Origin: Christensenella sp. UBA6880
Lineage (GTDB): Bacteria; Bacillota; Clostridia; Christensenellales; CAG-917
Direction: 5' to 3'
Assembly (NCBI GenBank): GCA_002449145.1
Contig: DKCG01000003.1
Location: forward strand, 1-19,976
Length of the DNA: 19,976 nt
How positions within the stretch are numbered: position 1 is the stretch's first letter; each line of letters starts with the position of its first letter. The notes under the pieces were generated by a model that had not been told where the DNA came from, did not search any database, and saw only the letters and a list, made by a program, of their open reading frames with translations. Shown piece after piece: positions 8,183 to 13,724 of this stretch. A program made the position numbers and the translations under genes.

Positions 8183-8618
8183 AATATATCTCCTTGATTT
8201 GTTTTTTCAAAATATGGTGCAATTCTCGATTGCGATAATATAATACGATTGTCGATTAAAAATGAACTAAACGAAACATAAAGATTTTCTTAATTTGAAA
8301 AAGCCGATTTTACTTCGATAAAAAGTGTCGAGAATTAAACTCTAAAAAATATAACTTCCCCCTTCCTCACGGGGTATGTTCTTCCTCTACAAGTGTGAAC
8401 GGCGTGTAACTTAAATCACATTTCACCCCTTCCCTTCGGGCTTTCCCCTATTGCTCAAACTAACGCCAATTCTCTACAAAACCGCACATCGTTCGCAAGA
8501 GGGGAAGTCGGCACTCACATAGAAAAGTGTCGTCCTCTCATTATGCCACTCGTTCACGGGCGAAAAAAATCCACACTCGCCCGTTCACTTGTACTGTCCG
8601 TCAAGTTCGGCGCTCATA
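8183..8618. other. Gene-free stretch, left part of repeat block A
   Basis: No reading frame here has a ribosome site or a recognisable product. 8183-8350 is AT-rich upstream DNA of the lipoprotein gene. From 8355 the base composition changes to C-rich on this strand, starting with CTTCCCCCTTCCTCACG (8355-8371). The same 17 bases recur at 10016-10032 at the head of the second repeat block. CTTCCCC at 8355 is complementary to GGGGAAG at 8501-8507. I read it as a decayed repeat or mobile-element remnant that I cannot classify. Confidence 0.5.
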
Positions 8619-8830
8619 GGCTCGCCGCCTTGCGGCTCGTGTTACGTCTTTGAATAAACACATACCGTTTATAAGTAGGCTTTGAATAAGCACTCGTCAA
8701 GAGTCCGCTCTACAAGTTCGCGGACGGCGGTTTTTATCCCGTCTGCGAATTAGCATATACCGTGTATAAGTACGCTTCTAATAAGTTTTCGTTTCGGTGT
8801 GGGCAAAGCCCGTCCGCAATTATTAATTAC
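8619..8830 (+). repeat. Long structured repeat, copy A, ending in hairpin plus heptamer tail
   Basis: This segment aligns along its length with 10377-10609. Shared parts in order: GGCTCGCCGCCTTGCGGCTC (a GCCGC/GCGGC hairpin), a half-repeat around GTTTATAAGTAGGCTT, the hairpin GTCCGC...GCGGAC (8703-8725), a second half-repeat around GTGTATAAGTACGCTTC, then TTTCGGTGTGGGCAAAGCCC and AATTATTAATTA (8792-8830). The two half-repeats within the copy resemble each other, giving a repeat-hairpin-repeat-hairpin plan. No open frame is shared by the copies, so it is more likely structural RNA or DNA than coding. Confidence 0.7.
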
Positions 8831-8847
8831 CAAAATAATCAATCTAT

Positions 8848-8876
8848 TTGACAAATATTTTTTATTAATATATTAT
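8848..8876 (+). promoter_or_regulatory. Sigma-A-type promoter of the rpsF-ssb-rpsR operon
   Basis: TTGACA (8848-8853), a 17-bp AT-only spacer and TATTAT (8871-8876). The expected start is near 8883, about 63 nt before rpsF. Confidence 0.85.
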
Positions 8877-8882
8877 TATTGA

Positions 8883-8937
8883 GCATCTAAATGATGCGTT
8901 TTCCTTTCCCGAAAGGGACACAAGACCAAAAGGAGGT
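8883..8937 (+). promoter_or_regulatory. rpsF leader with two hairpins and strong ribosome site
   Basis: The leader holds GCATC-TAAAT-GATGC (8883-8897), then TCCC-GAAA-GGGA (8907-8918) with a GNRA-type loop, then GGACACAAGACC and the ribosome site AAAGGAGG (8930-8937). In many bacteria the rpsF leader is bound by the S6:S18 pair for feedback control. The CCGAAAGGGACAC segment could be such a site, but this assignment is inference. Confidence 0.4.
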
Positions 8938-8945
8938 ATCGAATT

Positions 8946-9227
8946 ATGGATAAGTACGAGGTTCTCTACATCATTCGCGGCGACGTGGACGACGATAAGA
9001 AAAATCAAGTTGTCGAAAAATTTGAAAACTTGGTTGCTTCTCTCGGCGGCACCGTTGACGGTTTGGACAAATGGGGCATGAGAAAGTTTGCTTACGAAAT
9101 CAACAAGCAAACCGAAGGTTTCTACGTTCTTATGAACGTCACCTGCACCAAAGATGCTCAATCAGAACTTGACAGATTTATGCGTAACGACGAAAACGTC
9201 GTAAGACAAATGATCATCAAGAAGTAA
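8946..9227 (+). CDS. rpsF: 30S ribosomal protein S6
   Basis: The 93-residue protein matches S6 throughout: it opens MDKYEVLYIIRGDVDDDKK and continues with LGGTVDGLDKWGMRKFAYEI and TEGFYVLMNV, ending in NVVRQMIIKK. S6 binds 16S rRNA in the platform of the small subunit as a partner of S18, whose gene ends this operon. The start is fixed by AAAGGAGG with an 8-base gap. The length is normal and no acidic C-terminal extension for poly-glutamylation is seen. It is first in a three-gene operon with ssb 18 bp downstream. Confidence 0.97.
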   Translation: MDKYEVLYIIRGDVDDDKKNQVVEKFENLVASLGGTVDGLDKWGMRKFAYEINKQTEGFYVLMNVTCTKDAQSELDRFMRNDENVVRQMIIKK

Positions 9228-9245
9228 TCGACAAGGAGAAATATA

Positions 9246-9629
9246 ATGAACAAGGTATTTTTGATCGGCAATTTGACAAAGGATCCGGAACTCGCATCCA
9301 CAAACAGCGGCATCAAATTTTGCAGATTTACACTTGCTGTGTCTCGTTCCTACTCAAAAGACGGCAAGAGAGAAACCGATTTTCTCCCCGTCGTAGTTTG
9401 GAGAGCGCAAGCGGACAACTGCGCTCGCTACCTCAAAAAAGGCAGCAAGGCGGCTATCAGCGGCAGCATCCAAACGAGAAGTTATGACACGCAAGACGGT
9501 TCTCGTCGTTACGTCACCGAAATCGCGGCGGACGAGGTGCAATTCCTTTCCACCAGAAGTGACGAAAACGGTTCTGACGACGTCGATTTCGACGATCTCA
9601 AACCCATCGACGAAGACCTTCCATTCTAA
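9246..9629 (+). CDS. ssb: Single-stranded DNA-binding protein
   Basis: The 127-residue protein coats single-stranded DNA during replication and repair and recruits partners through its C-terminal tip. The OB-fold covers residues 1-105: MNKVFLIGNLTKDPEL, then FTLAVSRSYSKDGKRETDFL, VVVWRAQADNCARYLKKGS and ISGSIQTRSYDTQDGSRRYV. A short acidic linker (about 104-120) leads to the tip DEDLPF, the usual interaction motif. It is shorter than most SSBs because the linker is brief. AAGGAG sits 8 bases before the ATG. Its place between rpsF and rpsR is the standard arrangement in Bacillota. Confidence 0.97.
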   Translation: MNKVFLIGNLTKDPELASTNSGIKFCRFTLAVSRSYSKDGKRETDFLPVVVWRAQADNCARYLKKGSKAAISGSIQTRSYDTQDGSRRYVTEIAADEVQFLSTRSDENGSDDVDFDDLKPIDEDLPF

Positions 9630-9646
9630 TTTAAGGAGTATTGAAA

Positions 9647-9895
9647 ATGGCAGAAGAAGTTAAAGCACCCCGCGCACCCAAGAGAGTGCCCAAAAAGAAA
9701 GTTTGCACATTCTGCGTAGATCACGTTGACGACATCGACTACAAGGACGTTGCGAAACTTCGTCGTTTCATCACCGAGAAAGGCAAAATCCTTCCCCGTC
9801 GTATGAGCGGTGTTTGCGCAAAACATCAAAGAACGCTTGCTGTTGCAATCAAGAGAGCAAGAGTTATGGCATTGCTTCCCTACAAAGCGGACTAA
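9647..9895 (+). CDS. rpsR: 30S ribosomal protein S18, zinc-binding form
   Basis: The 82-residue protein is S18: VCTFCVDHVDDIDYKDVAKL, RRFITEKGKILPRR, GVCAKHQRTLAVAIKRARVM and ALLPY. Cys20, Cys23, Cys57 and His60 form the CxxC/CxxH set of the zinc-binding (C+) version. The ATG at 9647 follows AAGGAG with an 8-base gap; a TTG two codons earlier would overlap that spacing and is not needed. The last codons and stop lie inside the left arm of an 18-bp inverted repeat that encloses the operon terminator. S18 pairs with S6 on the small subunit. Confidence 0.97.
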   Translation: MAEEVKAPRAPKRVPKKKVCTFCVDHVDDIDYKDVAKLRRFITEKGKILPRRMSGVCAKHQRTLAVAIKRARVMALLPYKAD

Positions 9896-9966
9896 AAGTT
9901 TATGCAAGTTTACAAAAAGACACGCAAATGCGTGTCTTTTCTTTTATCTGCATAAACTTTTAGTCC
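9889..9966 (+). terminator. Terminator of rpsF-ssb-rpsR nested inside an 18-bp perfect inverted repeat
   Basis: The inner hairpin (AAAAGACACGCA at 9915-9926 and its complement at 9929-9940, followed by CTTTTATC) is a normal bidirectional terminator. Outside it, 9889-9906 is perfectly complementary to 9949-9966 (GGACTAAAAGTTTATGCA). The outer left arm contains the last Asp codon and stop of rpsR. Confidence 0.85.
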
Positions 9967-10015
9967 TCTACCGCGCAGAAAATTTGCGCTATCAAATCAA
10001 TAAAAATAATTAAAG

Positions 10016-10376
10016 CTTCCCCCTTCCTCACGTGTTTGGACTTCGGCGTTTGCAAGGCAATCCGCCTCGTTCGCTTTGGCTACAACACATTCACTGGATG
10101 TGTTGTTTAACGCGTCGCGCCCATACCGCCGTTCATATTTATCCGCTTGCGCACAAAGTGCGCTTCATCAAGCAAGCACTCGCGCGGAATTGTGGTTTGA
10201 GTTTTTGTCCGTCCTATTTTGAGAGCAAAGAGGGATTGTGCGGTTAGTGATTGCGAAAACAAGTGCGGTTTTTGGCAATCGCCCCAAATATTTACGTTTC
10301 TATTTAGGGGATTCCCACGCTTCGCTCTGAATGACAATGTGGACGATTGCCATCGCCGCAACGTAGTTTGAGCAAT
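10016..10376. other. Gene-free stretch, left part of repeat block B
   Basis: It starts with the same 17 bases as block A (CTTCCCCCTTCCTCACG). The rest carries several hairpins, for example ACAACACAT/ATGTGTTGT (10082-10106) and GCGCAC-AAA-GTGCGC (10149-10163), and a degenerate copy of the TTGTCATTGCGAG-type element (10247-10337). No frame has a ribosome site or recognisable product. Confidence 0.55.
10247..10337. repeat. Degenerate MITE-like element, second copy
   Basis: It aligns with 19229-19324: left end GTGATTGCGA (against GTCATTGCGA), internal TGGCAATC, and the right half GATTCCCACGCTTCGCTC followed by GAATGACAA. The left terminus has decayed, while the right terminus matches the other copy with few changes. 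Confidence 0.6.
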
Positions 10377-10609
10377 GGCTCGCCGCCTTGCGGCTCGTGT
10401 TCCGTCTGCGAATGGACAGAGTAGTTGTATAAGAACGCTTCGAACAAGTGAGCGATATAAGTCCGCTCTGCAAGTTCGCGGACGGCGGTTTCATCTCGTC
10501 TTCGAAAAGACACATCCCGTTTATAAGTACGCTTCGAATGAGTGTTTCGGATTAAGGCTTCGCCTTCCTCAATTATTAATTATTAATTATTAATTATTAA
10601 TTATTAATT
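10377..10609 (+). repeat. Long structured repeat, copy B, ending in hairpin plus heptamer tail
   Basis: It is homologous to 8619-8830, with the same order of modules: GGCTCGCCGCCTTGCGGCTC, a half-repeat near 10430, the hairpin GTCCGC...GCGGAC (10461-10483), a half-repeat with GTTTATAAGTACGCTTCGAA (10519-10538), then TTTCGGATTAAGGCTTCGCC. The tail is a run of about five AATTATT heptamers (10570-10609), much longer than in copy A. The hairpin stem in the last module is AAGGC/GCCTT here and GGGC/GCCC in copy A. Confidence 0.7.
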
Positions 10610-10610
10610 C

Positions 10611-10650
10611 AAAAACAAAAAAGGCTCGCAATGCATTGCGTGCCTTTTTC
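10611..10650 (-). terminator. Intrinsic terminator of the metallo-beta-lactamase-fold gene
   Basis: The stem is AAAAAGGC-T-CGCAAT / ATTGCG-T-GCCTTTTT (10618-10649) with one T-T mismatch and a 2-base tip. The A-run at 10611-10622 gives the U-tail on the minus strand. The stop codon at 10654 lies just upstream in the reading direction. Confidence 0.85.
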
Positions 10651-10653
10651 TGT

Positions 10654-11859
10654 TTAATCGTCCGAGCCCGTCGAATAGCCCTTGTAGTTTTCGTCTTTGT
10701 TCCACTCTTTTTGAGTGGTTATTTTTATGTTGCCGTCCTTATCGACAGACACCACTATGTTGCCGTTTTTGTCCGTGCGATAAACCGCTATGTCGTGCGC
10801 TTTCAGACGGTCGAGCGTGGATTGACGAGGATGATTGAATTTGTTGCCGTAAGTGTTGCAACTGATTATCGCATACTCAAACGTATACGCGTCCAAAAAC
10901 GGATTGAGCGTCGAAGTCGCACTGCCGTGATGTCCCACTTTCAAAACGTCGCAATCTATTTTGCCCGTGCGTTCGACGACAAGCGGCTCGTTGAGTTCGT
11001 TGCTGTCGCCCGTGAGCATAATACGTCTGCCGTTGTATTCCAAAATTCCGATGGGCGATATGGCGTTTTTACGTTCGGCACTATTAAGGTTCGAGTCGTC
11101 GTAATACTCTTGCGTGGGGCAATAAAACACCAATCTGTACGTCGTTTCTTCAATGATTATGCTGTTCGTGTTTACGTCGGGGTCAACGTTAAGCACGATT
11201 TCGCAATTAGGCTCGGTGAGCGCGGCGATGAAAAATTCCGCATAAGTTATCGTGCCGATTGTGTCTTTGTCGGTGAATCTGCTCGTGTCGAGTGCGTCGA
11301 TTTGGTCTTGCAACTCTTTTTTGTTCTTTGAGTCTGTGCCCGGTGCGGCAAGTACGTTGGGCATAAACAACTTTTCGACTTGGTAGCGTTCCAAAAGTTC
11401 GTCCATAAAATAAACGTGGTCGCTGTCGCAGTGCGTGAGCATAAGATACTCGACCGTATCGTCAGTTATGTTGGCGTCGAGATAGTCGAAAGTCTTTTCC
11501 TCGTACTCTTTGTCGTCGTTGTAGTTTGCGCAGTCTATAACCATATCTTTGCCGTCGGGCAACTGAATATATATGCAATCGCCTTGTCCGACGTCGAGCA
11601 TATGCACGAGCAATTCGCCGTCGCCGCGAGCAAGTCCCGAATGTTGATTGTCTTTGACAATCATCGAAACGATTTGATCCCAAGTGTCGGGGAACGCAAA
11701 ATACACAACCGCCGTTGCGATTGCTATCACAAGCACGATTGCAACTATTGAAATTACAAACGCTTTCGGATTTGCCTTGTACGCCTTTTTAGCCGCCTTT
11801 TCGACGGGCGACGAAGTTTGCTTTTTGGATTTCGTGGATTTTGAAGATTTCTTTGCCAT
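10654..11859 (-). CDS. Membrane-anchored metallo-beta-lactamase-fold hydrolase, ComEC C-terminal-domain-like
   Basis: The 401-residue protein has a Lys-rich cytoplasmic start (MAKKSSKSTKSKKQ), one membrane helix (about 33-56), then an outside MBL-fold domain. Family motifs are in order: MLDVGQGDCIYIQLPDG (87-103), LTHCDSDH (141-148) with His143, Asp145, Asp147 and His148, MLTGDSN with Asp285, VGHHGSATS with His310/His311, and SCNTYGNKFNHP (333-344). Such stand-alone copies resemble the extracellular nuclease-like domain of ComEC but lack the channel, and their substrates are mostly unknown. The Gly-Gly that usually follows DH is replaced by VYF. The ATG at 11859 is chosen because the -10 box lies only 6 bases upstream, so the longer frame starting at 11901 cannot be fully transcribed. 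A leaderless message is predicted. It is divergent from proS, with its own terminator. Confidence 0.85.
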   Translation of the reverse strand: MAKKSSKSTKSKKQTSSPVEKAAKKAYKANPKAFVISIVAIVLVIAIATAVVYFAFPDTWDQIVSMIVKDNQHSGLARGDGELLVHMLDVGQGDCIYIQLPDGKDMVIDCANYNDDKEYEEKTFDYLDANITDDTVEYLMLTHCDSDHVYFMDELLERYQVEKLFMPNVLAAPGTDSKNKKELQDQIDALDTSRFTDKDTIGTITYAEFFIAALTEPNCEIVLNVDPDVNTNSIIIEETTYRLVFYCPTQEYYDDSNLNSAERKNAISPIGILEYNGRRIMLTGDSNELNEPLVVERTGKIDCDVLKVGHHGSATSTLNPFLDAYTFEYAIISCNTYGNKFNHPRQSTLDRLKAHDIAVYRTDKNGNIVVSVDKDGNIKITTQKEWNKDENYKGYSTGSDD

Positions 11860-11865
11860 ACTGCC

Positions 11866-11894
11866 ATTATATAAAAGAAGTCGAAAAATGGCAA
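11866..11894 (-). promoter_or_regulatory. Promoter of the metallo-beta-lactamase-fold gene, giving a leaderless start
   Basis: On the minus strand TTGCCA (11894-11889), 17 bp and a perfect TATAAT (11871-11866). Only GGCAGT separates the -10 hexamer from ATG, so the start point would fall on the A of ATG. Confidence 0.7.
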
Positions 11895-11989
11895 TCGTCA
11901 AACGCGTGCTCGGACAAAAATTAAGGTTGCGTAAACGTTGGAAAATTCTTATTTATCGAAGCCTTTTGATTGTTTTTCAATGTTTTCGT

Positions 11990-12018
11990 TTTACAAGGCG
12001 GATTTTAGAGTATATAAT
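11990..12018 (+). promoter_or_regulatory. Sigma-A-type promoter of proS
   Basis: TTTACA (11990-11995), 17 bp and TATAAT (12013-12018). The leader of roughly 48 nt contains TATCC-TTATAC-GGATA beside the GAGG ribosome site. It is too short for a T-box. Confidence 0.75.
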
Positions 12019-12072
12019 ATCGATACAGTATATTATTATATATAATTATCCTTATACGGATAGAGGCAGACT

Positions 12073-13512
12073 ATGGCAAAAGAAAAGGATCAATTCGTAA
12101 AAGAAATCACGGATATGAACGTGAATTTCCCTCAATGGTACACCGACGTTGTGCTTAAAACCGAACTCGTCGACTACGGCCCCGTCAAAGGTACTATGGT
12201 CATTCGCCCTTACGGCTACGAGATTTGGGAACATATCCAAGAGGAACTCAATGCGAGATTCAAGGCAACGGGACACAAAAATGCGTACTTCCCGATGTTT
12301 ATCCCGTACAGTTATCTCGTGAAAGAGGCGGACCACGTTGAAGGATTCGCGCCCGAAGTCGCGCTTGTCACACACATCGGCAACACGCCGCTCGAAGAGC
12401 CCCTCGTCGTGCGCCCGACATCCGAAACCATCATCTGCTCTATGTATGCAAAGTGGGTCAAGAGTTACCGCGATTTGCCCGTACTCATAAACCAATGGGC
12501 AAACGTCGTGCGTTGGGAAAAGACCACTCGTCCCTTCCTTCGCACGAGCGAATTCCTCTGGCAAGAAGGTCACACCCTTCACCAAACCGAAGAAGAAGCG
12601 AGAGAGGAAACCCTCAAAATGCTCGAAGTGTACCGTGAATTTATGCAAAACGTGCTTGCAATCGACGTTCTCGTCGGTCAAAAATCCGAAAAAGAGAAAT
12701 TTGCGGGCGCGGTTGACACCTACACTATGGAAGCAATGATGCTCGACGGCAAAGCGTTGCAATCGGGCACTTCCCACTATCTCGGACAAAACTTCTCGTC
12801 CGCTTTTGAAATCAAGTATCTCGACAAAGACGGTCAACTCAAAAATCCGTACCAAACCAGTTGGGGCGTATCCACTCGTCTTATCGGCGCGCTCATTATG
12901 GCGCACGGCGACCAACGCGGCTTGAAACTTCCGCCGAGAGTCGCACCCTATCAAGTGGTTGTCGTTCCCGTTGCGGCGCACAAGGAAGGCGTCAACGAAA
13001 AAGCGCAAGAAGTCGCTTCCGCACTTCGCAGTGTCGGCGTGAGGGTTATGCTCGACGACAGAGAGCAATCCCCGGGCTGGAAGTTCAACGAATGGGAAAT
13101 GAAAGGCGTGCCCGTACGTCTCGAAATCGGTCCTCGCGACATCGAAAACGGTCAAGTTATGATTGCGCGCCGCGATACTCACGAAAAGTTCGCGCTCAAA
13201 ATCGACAGTCTTACGGCCGAAATTCCCGCGCTTTTGGACGATATTCAACAAAATATGTTCAAGCAATCGCACGAATTTTTGCACTCGCACATCGTCACTT
13301 GCCACTCTCTCGACGAGATGAAAGAGGCTCTTGACAATCACAATTTCGTCAAGACTATGTGGTGCGGCGACCGTTGCTGTGAAGACAAGATAAAAGAACA
13401 ATTTGCGGCGACGTCGCGTTGTATGCCGTTTGACCAAACGCCCGTCGGCGACGTATGCCCCGTCTGCGGAAAGCCTGCGAGCAAAGTCATTTATTACGCC
13501 CGTGCTTATTAA
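12073..13512 (+). CDS. proS: Prolyl-tRNA synthetase, archaeal/eukaryote-like type
   Basis: The 479-residue class II synthetase charges tRNA-Pro with proline. Class II motifs are visible: GTMVIRPYGYEIWEHI (40-55), motif 2 in RWEKTTRPFLRTSEFLWQEG (147-166) and motif 3 in WGVSTRLIGALIMAHGD (264-280). The anticodon-binding domain covers about 290-395. The C-terminal zinc domain (about 405-479) has Cys431, Cys435/436, Cys462 and Cys465 and ends in a Tyr, the hallmark of the short ProRS type that lacks the INS editing domain. This type occurs in many Clostridia. The ATG at 12073 follows GAGG with a 6-base gap. The stop codon touches the outer arm of a 126-bp nested inverted repeat. Confidence 0.96.
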   Translation: MAKEKDQFVKEITDMNVNFPQWYTDVVLKTELVDYGPVKGTMVIRPYGYEIWEHIQEELNARFKATGHKNAYFPMFIPYSYLVKEADHVEGFAPEVALVTHIGNTPLEEPLVVRPTSETIICSMYAKWVKSYRDLPVLINQWANVVRWEKTTRPFLRTSEFLWQEGHTLHQTEEEAREETLKMLEVYREFMQNVLAIDVLVGQKSEKEKFAGAVDTYTMEAMMLDGKALQSGTSHYLGQNFSSAFEIKYLDKDGQLKNPYQTSWGVSTRLIGALIMAHGDQRGLKLPPRVAPYQVVVVPVAAHKEGVNEKAQEVASALRSVGVRVMLDDREQSPGWKFNEWEMKGVPVRLEIGPRDIENGQVMIARRDTHEKFALKIDSLTAEIPALLDDIQQNMFKQSHEFLHSHIVTCHSLDEMKEALDNHNFVKTMWCGDRCCEDKIKEQFAATSRCMPFDQTPVGDVCPVCGKPASKVIYYARAY

Positions 13513-13636
13513 AAACTGCGCCAAATAGCGCCTAATTTTGTCAGAGGCATCCGCCCGACAACTCATTTACGTCAGTAAATTAGGGTTGCCGTTCGGATGC
13601 CTCTTTCGCATTATGCATCTATTTGGCGCAGTTTTT
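13511..13636 (+). repeat. 126-bp nested inverted repeat directly after proS
   Basis: The outer arms AAAAACTGCGCCAAATAG (13511-13528) and their perfect complement (13619-13636) enclose inner arms AGAGGCATCCG (13543-13553) / CGGATGCCTCT (13594-13604). These in turn enclose ATTTAC-GTCA-GTAAAT (13564-13579). The right outer arm ends in TTTTT, so it may terminate proS transcription, but it is far longer than an ordinary terminator. The A/T-ended outer arms and the size would also fit a small non-autonomous element. Confidence 0.8.
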
Positions 13637-13649
13637 ATACTTGTTTCTT

Positions 13650-13724
13650 TTTCGGGTGCGGGTGTCCCGCCCTCAATTATTCATTATTCATTATTCATTA
13701 TTAATTATTAATTATTAATTATTT
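13650..13724 (+). repeat. Hairpin plus heptamer repeat, copy C
   Basis: TTTCGGGTGCGGGTGTCCCGC is followed by CCTC and then about six heptamers of CATTATT and AATTATT. The hairpin is GCGGG-TGT-CCCGC. The right end overlaps the end of the LRR gene, whose last codons (Ile-Ile-Asn-Asn-stop on the minus strand) are read from the heptamers. Confidence 0.75.

Noticed and set aside
8355..8618. A transposase remnant in repeat block A
   Set aside because: No frame gives a recognisable transposase fragment; only the 17-base head and general composition are shared with block B.
11990..12072. T-box riboswitch before proS
   Set aside because: The promoter leaves only about 50 nt of leader, far too short for a T-box, and no T-box sequence is seen.
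12052..13566. A 504-codon minus-strand frame covering proS
   Set aside because: It is longer than proS, but proS has all class II synthetase motifs; the antisense frame has no domain, no ribosome site and a skewed composition.
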